Source: Sipunculus nudus
Taxonomy: Eukaryota; Annelida; Sipuncula; Golfingiida; Sipunculidae
Assembly (NCBI GenBank): GCA_026874595.1
Contig: CM049318.1
Coordinates: 27,866,956-27,930,955, forward strand
Direction: 5' to 3'
Length of the DNA stretch: 64,000 nt
Positions 25,891 to 38,100 of this stretch are shown here, piece after piece (the first letter of the stretch is position 1; every line of letters starts with the position of its first letter). Position numbers and translations under genes: made by a program. The notes under the pieces were generated by a model. It ran no database searches. It was not told where the DNA came from and saw only the letters and a list, made by a program, of their open reading frames with translations.

Positions 25891-27072
25891 ACGGGTACCT
25901 TTAACACATGTAGTGTATTTTACTTAAGTAATGACTTGTCCTGGACGGAGCAAAATTAACGGGGGCAAAAAAGAGAAATAAACCGTTTCCACCAGTAACA
26001 CCTGTAGGTGAAGATTTACATGGAATGTTCGGGTTCGTTAAATCGACGTGAAAGATTTTTTACCTCATATTTTAATATCCCTTTTGAGATTAAACGAAAT
26101 GATCCTACTTCATGTTTAATAAAAAGGTCATTGCCGGGGTTGCTAGGTAATATTCGAGAGAGAGAGAGAGAGAGAAAAAGACTTGCAAACAATAAGACAG
26201 ACAGAGAAATGTCCTAATCATTTGAAATATCCTTAATATCAGTAAACCAAATCACTGATGGCTGAAAATTGATGGTGGCCCTGGCAGAACTTGCCGAGCA
26301 CATGCATCCACAAGCGGCCGTCCCGGCCTGGCTCATATATCGTAGTTGCTGCCACCTGTCGATTGGTTTGATAACTAAATAATTGAGACCTGAACAGGAC
26401 ATTTCTTGCATTTAATGGGACCTTGGTTTGCAGGGTTTCTTACACTGAACCAACTGATTTTATTTTAAGTCCCCCTCGCTAAGAGGGACGAGTACTAAAA
26501 TGGTCCGTCCGGCTGACCGTCCGTCCGTCCCACCCCATCTTTTACTTGATAGCTCTAAAACGCCTGGTGGTTTCTTAATCCATTTTTACACACATTAATC
26601 ACGTGACGAGCATGTCCTTGTATCCTGCAGGTGGCGTCACCTGTGTTAGATTTACTTTTTTCCCACCACAGGTGTGTTTTCCATTTACATTTTGATAATT
26701 CAATGAATATAAAGGCTGAAGACTACGAAAAATTTACCAAGAATTCTTAGACCAAGGTGATTAAATGAATACTAAATGGGACATGATTGCTTTTGAAATG
26801 ATGGATTAATATATAGATCTTTGAATTCTGTTTATCACTTAATTCTGTATTTTCATAACTCAATTTTTATTGAAAAACCTGCTATCTTTAATCTTGTGAG
26901 CTGCTGCAAAGACAATTACCAAACAGGGCGGACACAATTTTCACGTGACTGCTATTTTATATTCCACCGTATGGTAGGTTATGAGAAGATGTATTACATA
27001 AATTAATACAGGTTTATACATGGTACCAGCAAGATTAATTATAAAATAAAGAAAAACATTAGATATATACAA
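25889..27072. other. Region downstream of the FAMeT gene, no gene supported
   Basis: Holds a GA tract (26152-26175), a GC-richer patch at 26230-26411 and an element-like edge GTCCCCCTCGCTAAGAGGGAC at 26469 followed by CCGTCCGTCC, similar in style to the hairpin-ended repeat at 43416. A GGTGGCGTCACC motif lies at 26630. Confidence 0.45.
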
Positions 27073-27078
27073 TTTATT
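27073..27078 (-). terminator. Possible polyadenylation signal of the FAMeT gene
   Basis: TTTATT on the plus strand reads AATAAA on the minus strand about 300 nt downstream of the stop codon. The hexamer is common in AT-rich sequence, so it is only a candidate 3' end. Confidence 0.25.
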
Positions 27079-27376
27079 TCATCAATGCCTATTATTACCA
27101 AGGGCTGCGCAGTAATATTTTCGCAAATTATTCTATGAAATTAAAGTCACGTGTTCTCTCCAAGAACCATTTGACTAGAATATACCCTTCTCCAGGATAA
27201 ATGAAAATTAACATTGATATATATTTTAATCATTCGGTAATATAAAACATGAATATAAAAAAACATATTAATTATGCCACTTATCCTATAATAAAACTGC
27301 TACTGGAATGACATTTGCGTTATCAACTGATATGAAACCAAATATATACAGAAAAAAGTCTCAGTTCAGTTTAACA

Positions 27377-27597
27377 TTACGTAGTGCTTTCTGCACTAGT
27401 GCCGTAGCCAGACGTCTCTTGATTTTGATCAAACAATGGGTTATCAAAATTGATGGGAGTTCCACGACTTGCCGGCTGTCGTCGTATTAACTGACGTCTT
27501 CTCCACAAGAACACTGCAATCACTACTATTATTAAAACGCCGAAGATCACCAGGAACGCTATGCCCGCCTTAGCGCCCCCTGACAGAGCCCCGGGTC
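27377..27597 (-). CDS. Terminal exon: transmembrane helix and cytoplasmic tail
   Basis: The acceptor is TTCTTCAG|GACCCG (phase 1) and the stop TAA is at 27377-27379. A short Gly-rich juxtamembrane segment is followed by an uninterrupted hydrophobic helix of about 22 residues (27503-27568), then a stop-transfer cluster RRRQLIRR and a tail of about 33 residues. The tail holds NFDNPLF (core at 27431-27448), close to the FDNPVY/NPxY internalisation signal of LDL receptors but with Phe in place of Tyr, and ends rich in Gly/Ser/Thr. It makes the product a type I membrane protein. No kinase, TIR, ITAM or death domain is present. Confidence 0.88.
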
Positions 27598-29091
27598 CTG
27601 AAGAAAGAAAACAAAGGTTAAATATTGTGAACAGCTGTATCATTTAACATTTTTCGGATTGTAAACTTAACAGCACTCACAGAGGGCATACTTTCGTTAA
27701 TTCAAGATTGTATTGATATAATATTTAACGGTTAACACCAAAATGGGTCTCAAATATTACATGAATCCTAATCAATTCTAAAATTTAAATAATCCTTCAT
27801 TGCACTTTCTTGAAAAAAAACTAAGCCTTTCATCATTTTACGGGAATTTCTTTCAAATGTAGCATATACAAGGTAAACTACGGTGGCTCGTATAGGACAT
27901 ACACAAAATTATTTTTTTGTCGTTCCCACGCGATATTATTTCCTGGCCACGCTATAGTTAGCTCGTTCCCAAGACTTGCATCATAAATCCTTAAGGCATA
28001 TTTCTCTACACTGGATGAAGACTGTGGTCAATTATTTGCATGCATATGGAGCGGGGTTAATATGCTGAATGGGACTCGAACAACACTCACGGGCCATGTT
28101 TGTGCAGAGAATGTATGAGCAGGGAAAGGGAGTGGGGTTAGGTGTGTGTGGGGGGGGGGGGGGGGGGTAGTTCGGGAAAACTAATATGTCGTATTAGATT
28201 TTTATAATGTGAAATAACTAAAATATTATTGTGGGTAGAAAGATATGAGGCGAAAGAATGAGCGAATGTCACGTAGAAAGGTCTCCTTAAAAATTGAGGG
28301 GGTCAGGTCTCCCTGCCCCCCCCCCCCCCCCCCAGCCTATAATGAAGTGGCATGACGGACACCTTTTGTTGTAAGCTTCGCCCTTGAGACATACCACAAA
28401 ACGACATGTTGTTTCCCCCTGTTCGGTTTTCCCCCTGTATACCCGAGATTATAAAAACATAAAAAAAATAAGATTTTCTGGGAAGGTAAATACCAACAAG
28501 AGCTCAGTTTATTCATATGTTGGGTACACAAGAGTTTATATCATCCTTACCCTAAGACAAACTCAATATAGTTTTCAATGAACGAATAAAAATGGGCAAG
28601 TTGAACTAACGCAAAGAAATGTTGAACCAACGCAAATCAAACCGCTGAAAATTTACCTCGAAGCATTCGGCGCAAACACACAAACATCGAAATACATACA
28701 TATAATTTAATATGCATCAAAGCTCTGACATACAACAGGCCACAGACATTCTTGTTCAAATAGCTAGCATGGCATATGCGATAATTATCGCGTGGCCACG
28801 AGATACTAACGCGTGGGAACGAAATAATTATCGCGTTGCCACGAGATACTAACGCGTAGAAAATAGATAATTAACGCGAGCCCACGAGATGGATACGAGA
28901 TAATAATCGCGTAGCAACGAGATAATTATCGCGTGACTAGTAAATACTATCGCGTGGTCTTAACGAGCCACCGTAGAAAACCATGAAACCTCGACAATTA
29001 TTTTAGCTAGAACACATAGATTTTCCAGCATGAATAATACCCCAGTTTTAACCGAGTTATGTATATTTACGGATCTGAGAAAATATGTATA

Positions 29092-29130
<39 letters not shown>

Positions 29131-32100
29131 TACATGCATGTACCTTACACAAAGCTCGGAACTAAGTGCCATTTATGTATTTACAGGGCATTATTTCGCA
29201 TAGTGCAGTAGTAGTACAGATGTATTAAAATAACTGACGTACCTGAAGGGGGCTGTCGTGTGTTGGCGACTGTGGGTTTCCTTGTAGTCCACCAAGGAGG
29301 AACTTTAAAACATAAATAACACATTTAGACACAAATAAAAATCCAGGATAAATATCTGAAACAACCAAATGTTTGTTTATTTTAAACCTAGGCAAAGATG
29401 CGGGTCTATCTTACGGGACATTCAGCCTATTGACTATTATAATACAAAACACTTTTACTCAAAGATTTCACAAGTCAAGTCTTTCAGGAATGGCCAAAAC
29501 ATATAAAAAATACCGTTATCTGAGTGAGGTACTCTGATTAGCATTCACACGATGCAGGGGAGATACCACAAGTGATAAAATTCGGAACAGAATTTGTAGT
29601 TCTTACAGAATGGTGTTGATCTTGTTGATGGATTTGTTCTTCGCCGGGTCGTTGTCCTCTCTGGAATATATCAACAAACAAGTCAAAACGTGAATCATCG
29701 ACTGAGCAAAATACTAACCCAGAACATGACAAGTCTCACAAACACAGCCCCCCCCCCCCCCCCCCCAAAAAAAAATACTCAAATTCCGGTCCCAGCAAAG
29801 GTAACTTTTACGTATATTTATGAAATGTAACATGCTAAACATTCTGACAGCGATATCAGCACACAATGCCGGACTAGGCAACAGTTAACTTTCTATATCG
29901 TTTCTTGGCGCTGCTATTACTCTTGACTGAATATAACGATTGAAAGTTTTGCATTTTATAGACCTTTCTGTGTCAAAAGTGCGTGTTTAGTTGATTAAAC
30001 TAAATATTACGTCAAAATATATAATCTAATAATAAGGTAGTACCTTGACCATAAGGATGAATATATTTATATTACGTTGTTATAAAACCTTAGCTAAGAA
30101 GGGAAATATGCATACCACAGAACTTTGATTTATGCCAAATGTATATTTTTAATCAAATTTAATACTGAGAGAAAATATAATGAAACTAAAAGTTTCTTTG
30201 CTCTTACATATTTACGTCAAAAGATATACAGAAGAATGAATATAATTTGTTATACATAATATATAACATTGTGACAAAGACATCACAACGAGTTGTTTAT
30301 GACCATTTATTCGCATGTGATGCGGTCTTGTGTCCATTTGTCCCTCTCACCCATTCTACTGATACAACAGGACAGCGCGTCTTTAGCGAAATAATCTGAC
30401 CTTTAAATGTACGTTAGAAAAAAATATATATTATCATAATAACATAATGTACATGTAGACTGCCGACAATAGAGCAAAGTATTTTTTCATTCTATTGTGA
30501 AAGAGGACACGTAGGAATGATTAACTAATGTCCGTAGAGTTCCACTTTAATTTCAAGATAGTTTTGACGTACAACACAGCTGAAGGATTCATATATATTT
30601 AAAAACTTGGTCTCAAGTTTAAATATAGGGGATAACAACCAATTACCTGTGGTTGTGGTACTGCGAGGTGTTGTTGTTGACTGAGTCGCTGGAAAGAAAA
30701 AAAAATCGTTTATTTCATATGCAAGAACAGTATGACTTTTATGGAGATTTTGCTTAGCCTCAAAGTTTCTGTATGCTATCATAATTGACGGCGGTACCAC
30801 TTGGCCTTGTCACGCAAGTACTCTTTGGTAACGCTTCTCAAATGTCCGTCTTTTGGTTCTTTTCTAAAATCTCCAGTAAAACAGGAGAAATTTGACATTT
30901 ATTCGCAAAGGGCCTATTGCAGCGCCATCTATAATGATTTACGTGAACTACCAAAAAACGAGTAATATGCTGCTCAAGGTGATGCATGATAAAACTATCA
31001 TTAACCATTTTAAATAAATGATACTAAATACATGTGATAAATTGTTCATGTTATTAACGTTGATAATGACTGTTATTTGAATTCTGAGAAATAAAAGACT
31101 TACTGGTGGTACTGGTTGTGGTACTTTCTGGAAAGAAAATCATAAAAATTAATTATAATGCGTACTTACTTTCACTTTGTATGTTTAACACTAGGGATAT
31201 TATTTATTAACATATTTATTAGACTGTTATTGTCAATTATAAAATTTCAGTGGCGGAACATGAAGTTTCTTATATATACTTATTTTGCACATTTTGTTGA
31301 TGTTAAAATGATTTATCAAAGATCAATCATTACGATTTTGGTTACCTTTTTTCATACGTTTTAGGTTATTAGCCATTATTTAAAGACACGTCGTTTGATC
31401 TTCAATTGCATCAGCAAATAAAAAAATAGAACGATATTGTTTATAATATTTACGTTTCTACTGACTAGTACACTGACATGATCAATAAAACATAAACATT
31501 CATATATCTATATGAAAGGTTTTCCGGCTGATTCTTAACAAACATAAAATTTTATCTGAGCAGTTTTCGGTATAAGTAATCGAAACTACTTAGTTAATAA
31601 AATAATAACGTTATATTCGTACCTGTTGTTGTTGTTGTAGTTGTTGTAGTCGACTGGAGACCTGGAAAGTAAAGTGTAACACATTTTAATTAGATAAAAG
31701 TTTTTTTTGTATTTTTACAGTATATCTTATAGATCTTTCCAGTTTGTTGAATTATCTTTTCTACTTTACATGCATCAAAGATAATGACTAATACATTGTT
31801 TTAATGAATTATTTCCTCGACCACGTATCTAATTTAAACACATGTACTACTATTTCCAAAATGATCATCAAATACCGACAGTAACTAATGAATCATGATG
31901 GAACTATATTTATATATATTATATTACATTTTATAACATAATATTGTTCATATTATACCATTATTAAAAATATCAATACTGATATATACCAATATTTATG
32001 CAATGTTTATACGATTTAGATATCCACAGAGCGAGAAACAATTCTTAATGCATGATATTTATATTTATAACATGATATTTCAAATATTAAAACGAATCTT

Positions 32101-35100
32101 CTGGCCCTTTGAGACTGTGATGATAGTTAGAAGAACAATCCTCAGAGTCCAACATCTCAGGCTGTGTATTCATGTTCGCGTATTTGCATATATACCTGGA
32201 AAATCGCTCAAATGATTGTTGGGTGTTTCCATGTGTCCGTCAGCATATATCCGTGAATGCATGAATATCGTCAAAGGAGCAATTTCCACGCACAGGACAC
32301 CTGCGTGAACTCAGGGATTCGGGGTAAAATGACGTCGCTCCACTTTACAATGGTGGATTGATAGGATATTAATCCTTTGTTAATGACGGTGGGGAGGGGG
32401 CAACGTGTCTGTGTTTATGCAGCAGTGTAATGTCACATGACCAGGCAGGAGTGTCACATCACCAGGCCGGTACGTGCGGGGGAGGGTTACTTGAATAGGA
32501 TCACCAGACCACTTGGTGACACGCAGTGTAGCGAGCAGACGTGCTTCTTAGTTAATGTTTTATTCTATTCTATTTTATTGTTCTCCAACATGGCACCGTC
32601 TGAAAATACAGACCTGGAAAAAGACCCAATAGAAATATGGGCTGTTGAACTAAAACTTGACCCAACGACTGTGAGTTTGCTGAAAAATGAAGGGTTCTCT
32701 TCATTGGAAGCCTTAAAATTACTTGAGGCAGAGGACATTGTGAAAACGAAAATACCCCGTGGACAACGTAAATTAGTGCTAAAAGGGGTTGCGGCACTGC
32801 AGACGAAAAACGGTCTTCAGGAGTCAAACTGTACGAGCAAACAGTTGGAAGAACGGTCTCGTCAGCCCACCTCAGCACACGCAGGAGGCGAGCCGTCGGC
32901 CATGTTGTCAGTTAGTGGTCATTGTGAAGACGAAACAAACAGGCCGGTAAGCGCTGGAACTCCCACAGGTGACGCTGGCTACGTCCGACAAGTTCTTGAA
33001 ATGTTAGCGCAACAGCAAGCCGCTGAAAACCAAAATACTACACAGAATATGGCGACCTCAGGTGTGCTTGGCAACCATAATGGCGGCAGAGAAGAAGTCC
33101 ACTTCCGGAAACAACATCCGGTATGCCAAGATGGTGCCCATCCGGAGCTTCTCGCTGACCTTCTTCGCTCGGCTCCGTTGAACCGCAATAACCGTCAGAT
33201 GGGTGTTAATTTTACGACGCAAGCCTCTTGGGACAACCCTCAAATCCATCTTGATAGCCTCACATCGGGTAGGTGTAAATTCAACGATATTCTTGACTTT
33301 GTGGATGTAAGTGGGGGCCGTGGAGAATCTGTTGTTCTATCGTCAAACACAGGGGAGGGGTCCCCTCAAGTGATCTTGAACGCTGGACCTAAGAAGCCCA
33401 CTATTGAACAACTGACTCTTGCCCAGTGATCACTTGCTAATTTGACCATTTTAGATTCTATGGTAAAGGACCGGGTAATTGGCTTAGATGGTGTAATGGA
33501 CTATTTGTCACACTCCGCTCGAGTATACCAGATGATTAAGTCGCATGAAAAAACCTGTTTATGTAGGCGACTGCAGGCATACCTCGGGTTCCGATGGGGA
33601 ACCGATGTTGGACATTTACAGGCTGCGTGGTTGAGGCAAAAACAACCAATGTCAACAAGTAAAACCTACCCGCATCCTAGATTACCACATTACCAGTCGC
33701 GGTCCAGAGGGCCGGTAGCCCCTGACGGCCAAGAAATCTGCAGGCAGTATAACACTGCTGAGGGGTGTAGATTTAATGATTGTAAGTTTGCTCATGTGTG
33801 TTCTTACCCAGGTTGTGCACAGAGACATCCATCAATTAACCATGCTAGACATTAGCTAGACTGGGTTTGTGTTCAACAACAGTCGGGTTTAAATGAATTA
33901 AAATGGCAATGCTATCTTGAAGAAACCAATGATCCCGATAAAGAGTTTTTAAGTGATGGCGTAAAGGAAGGTTTTGATACAGTAAGTAATACTGCAGTGC
34001 CCTTATCAGTGCATATGGATAATCATAAGTCAGCTTTGTTAAATAGAGAGGCCACGGAAACAGAAATAGTGAAAGAAATATCACTGGGAAATTGTTAGGT
34101 GTGAGACTAAACCTAGTATCATTAGTGCGCTCGGTGCCATTCCGATGGAACAATAAGACTCATTCATGACTGTAGTCTGCCTGCAGGCAGGGCTGTCAAT
34201 GATAATGCTGAATGGGAGTATCCAGCTAAGTTTAAAACAGTTGATCATGCAGCTTAACTGGTCACGCCAGGTGCATACATGGCTAAAGTGTATCTTAAAT
34301 CTGCGTATCGTTCAGTTAGGATATCTAAACATAGTCAGAGATTTACCGGACATTCGTGGACTGATTTGAATGGTAAAACTAGATATTTCTATGACACTAA
34401 ATTACCGTTCGGTGCCAGACGGGCGCCAGGAATATTTCACCGTTTGACGCAAGCAGTGAAAAGATTTATGGCTTATCAAGGGTTTAGAAATGTGATCGCT
34501 TATCTGGATGATGTTTTAATTATTTCTGACAATAAAAATGACTGTACCTTGGTTATGTACACTTTGATTCGGATGCTTAGGAGACTTGGGTTCATGATTA
34601 ATTGGATTAAGGTCGTTGGGCCTTGCCAGTTTTTAACATTTCTGGGGATTAATATAGATAGCATTAAAATGTGTTTTAGTTTGCCAGCGGATAAACTCAG
34701 TAGCATAAGAGAGGAGCTGGCTAAGTGCATATCATTGAAGCGTATGACAAAGCGCCAATTGCAAAGTCTTATCGGTAAACTTAACTATTCAGCATATGTA
34801 GTCAGAGGCGGGCGAGTATTTCTTCAGAGACTTATTGATGCTGTTAACATGATGAAGTACAAAAACGATCGGCGGCTGCTTGACCATCAAATGAGAAGTG
34901 ATATCCATTGGTGGTATAATTGGAGCATGTATTTTAATGGGGTTGCATTTATTTTACATCCTAAACCTGTACTAGGGGTTTACACGGACGCCTGTAACCA
35001 GGGATGTGCAGGGGTATTTGGCACAGACTGGTACTATTGTAACTGGGCATGTGATTTGCCAACATGTACTAATTTACAAATTAATGCCAAAGAGACGCTA

Positions 35101-38100
35101 GCAGTGATTATAGCAGCCCACAGATGGGCACCATTGTGGTGTAATACACGTGTCATAATAAAGTCGGATAACAAAACAACTGTCTCAAATATAAACAAGG
35201 GCGTAGCTAGGAATAAGTTGGTAATGGCTGCTCTGAGGGGCTTATTATGGTTGTCAGCGCTGTATAATATTCATCTGACTGCAACACATATAGAAGGCAA
35301 GGTTAACAAGGTCGCGGACTGTTTATCACGCTTACATGATCTAGTCTATTCCCGGAGCATGTCAGAATTGGATTCTTACCTTGAATTGTTTCCTTTAACT
35401 AATCATATGTCACTTAGATCTATGTTTATGTTTTGTTGCAGTAAGCCAACAACCAAGGTGCAAGTTCCTTGGGGAGCTTGACAAAACTGTGGCATCTTAT
35501 CAGGCAGCGGCATTGGCTAATTCCACAAAGAATGCGTACAAAACTCACCTTAAATCGTATGTAGATTACTGTAAGCAAGCACAGATTCCGTTGGTGCCAT
35601 TAATTAAAAGGGAATTCTTTTTTATGTAGCTTACTTAGCACATACATTGTGTTACTCGTCAATAAGGCAATATTTGAACATTGTTCGATTAGTTCATGAG
35701 GTGGCGAGTTATCCGAACCCGCTCCAGGAAGCTACTGGGTTGAAGCTTATGATGAGGGGTGTTCGCAGAACATTGGAAGGTGCTCCCCCACGGAAACTAC
35801 CAATTACAGTCCCCATTTTAAAGAGAATCTTTAAGACAATAGACCTTGCTTCACCCAGGGATATTTGCCTTTTGGGCAGTGTGTTTGGTAGCATTCTTCA
35901 GTTTTCTGCGAAAATCCCACCTTCTTCCAGATCAAATCAGTTGTTAATCAGATATATTATTGTCTAAGCAGTGTTTCTCCTTCCATCCAGACTGTGTTAT
36001 TGTGCATATTAACAGTTCTAAGACAATCCAGTTCAGAGAAAGGTCATTAAAAATTCCTCTGCCAAGGATTCCAAATTCGCCTCTGTCCAGTACAAGCATT
36101 TATACTGCTTCACTTTACTATTTCACCAGCAGCTGCTGATAAACCCGCCTTCCTGTTTAAAACAGACATATCCGGTTCTGTTTTAACGTACAATAAATTC
36201 ATGGACAGACTGAAGGCAGCCTTAAGGGCTTCTGGAGTAAATCCGAATCAGTATGCAGGGCACAGTTTTCGTCGGGAAGGGGCTACCCTTGCCTTCAACT
36301 GTAATATTCCAGTTGAACTGATTAAATTGCATGGGGACTGGCGCAGCCATGCATGTCAACAGTATATAATGCCCAGTGTGGAGGAGAGGATACAAGTGGC
36401 CAAAATCATGGGAAATAATATTCATTAACAACATATAAAATATTCTGGGTTTGGGTGGTTTGGGGGAGTTTTGCGCTTCCTGATTTAGCAGCTATGCGAA
36501 TCGTAATGCATGTTTATTCTATTGTGCAACGTGTGAGAATAAACAAACTCGAGTCACCCAAACCCAGGTTTTATTGTCTCTCTTTGCCGTCATTAAATGG
36601 TGGATTGATAGGATATTAATCCTTTGTTAATGACGGTGGGGAGGGGCAACGTGTCTGTGTTTATGCAGCAGTGTAATGTCACATGACCAGGCAGGAGTGT
36701 CACATGACCAGGCAGGTACGTGCGGGGGAGGGTTACTTGAATAGGATCACCAGACCACTTGGTGACACGCAGTGTAGCGAGCAGACGTGCTTCTTAGTTA
36801 ATGTTTTATTCTATTCTCCCTCCCTCCCACCACGGGATACGACAATTTATACCGCTAGAAACTCTTTGTGGTAACTGAATTGATTATAATATTCATATGC
36901 TCTTATACTTCAGATTACAGTTGTGTGTTAGATAATTTTGTATTATGTTGTTTTGGCATTTGATGTTATATTTATGTTTTGGGGGCGTGGGGGCGGGGGT
37001 GAGTTTTGCGCTTCCTGATTTAGCAGCTATGCGAATCGTAATGCATGTTAATTCTATTGTGCAACGTGTGAGAATAAACAAACTCGAGTGACCCAAACCC
37101 AGGTTTTATTGTCTCTCTTTGCCGTCATTAATTAATAAAAACCTTTACACCCACTGTACTATTCTATATCACAACCAGTTCACGCAAATAAGCATTTACG
37201 CGCACATGAAATAACCTGGTTACGTTCTACCCCCATTCTGCCAGCCGCACATATACATACATACATATGTGTGTATGTGTGTGTTACAACGCTTATATAT
37301 CTCTCTCACCTGTATCAGAGAAATGCCACTGGTTCTCCACATCTTCCGCTCCTTTACTTCCAACAGAGTTAATGGCGGGCGGCATGTTGGAAACTGTGGC
37401 GGACAATATCTCGTCTTCCTTGACGACCAGACCGCGACCGAACCTGATCTCGGACTGCGTGATGTTCCACCAGATCCAGAAGCGTAGGAATTCGTCACAT
37501 TTCAGGATATCTGGAGTGTTCACTCTCTGGATTACGGGGCCGTTCATACCATCACGCAGTTCGGTTTGGGAATTCCCATTGACACCAATCACAATTTCAT
37601 ACGAGTTGGTCTCTTCATACTGGTAGACAGGTGTCAGAACCAAATAGGCTTCCCGGCATGCTTTGACACTGAAAAGGAGGCTGCGTCGACCAACAGTGCT
37701 GACGAAGTGCACATATGATGAAGACACTTTTTTCCAAACGGCTTCGTCTGGAATAAAATGAGGAAAACAGCTTCAGACATCTGTCATTAACTTTTCAAGT
37801 ACCCATGGGTTTGAAAGCAATCTTGGAAATTTGGGTTTGTTAATACAATGGTTCAGAAATCAAATGCCTTTACTTAAATCAGTCAAAGCTAAAAATTCTA
37901 AATAAATGCAGATATGATGCTACCTATTCGAAGCAGGAGAAAATGGACTTGCATTTTATTAAAAATCAGGACATTCCTTTTTAAATGATAGGTACACGGC
38001 CAGTAGATGGCGCTGGCTGCTTTATGTGGAGGAAGGTATTTATATTACAAGAGAGAGATATGTTAGTATTATGCATCAAGTTTTCCACTTTTGCATACAC

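Larger units (their letters stand above)
32350..37130 (+). mobile_element. Ngaro-type tyrosine-recombinase retrotransposon, degenerate
   Basis: The element has the split direct repeats that define Ngaro elements: A1 (32350-32571), three coding regions, B1 (36466-36596), A2 (36597-36817), an internal spacer, then B2 (37001-37130). A1/A2 and B1/B2 are nearly identical, so the copy is not ancient. The coding order is Gag-like, reverse transcriptase/RNase H, tyrosine recombinase. Several stops and frameshifts interrupt the frames, so this copy is unlikely to move by itself. It sits in the intron between D17 and the stalk, antisense to the host gene, and makes up most of that 5.6-kb intron. No obvious target-site duplication is seen, as expected for recombinase-mediated insertion. 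Confidence 0.88.

Noticed and set aside
28765-28960. CRISPR-like array of TATCGCG units
   Set aside because: Units are irregular and palindromic with no spacers of constant size, and they lie within a TIR element of a eukaryotic genome.
36683-36874. 63-codon frame in Ngaro repeat A2
   Set aside because: It mirrors the untranslated start region of A1; the true Gag-like start lies outside the repeat.
37267-37626. Plus-strand frames opposite D17
   Set aside because: They overlap a well-supported minus-strand domain exon and have no family signature.
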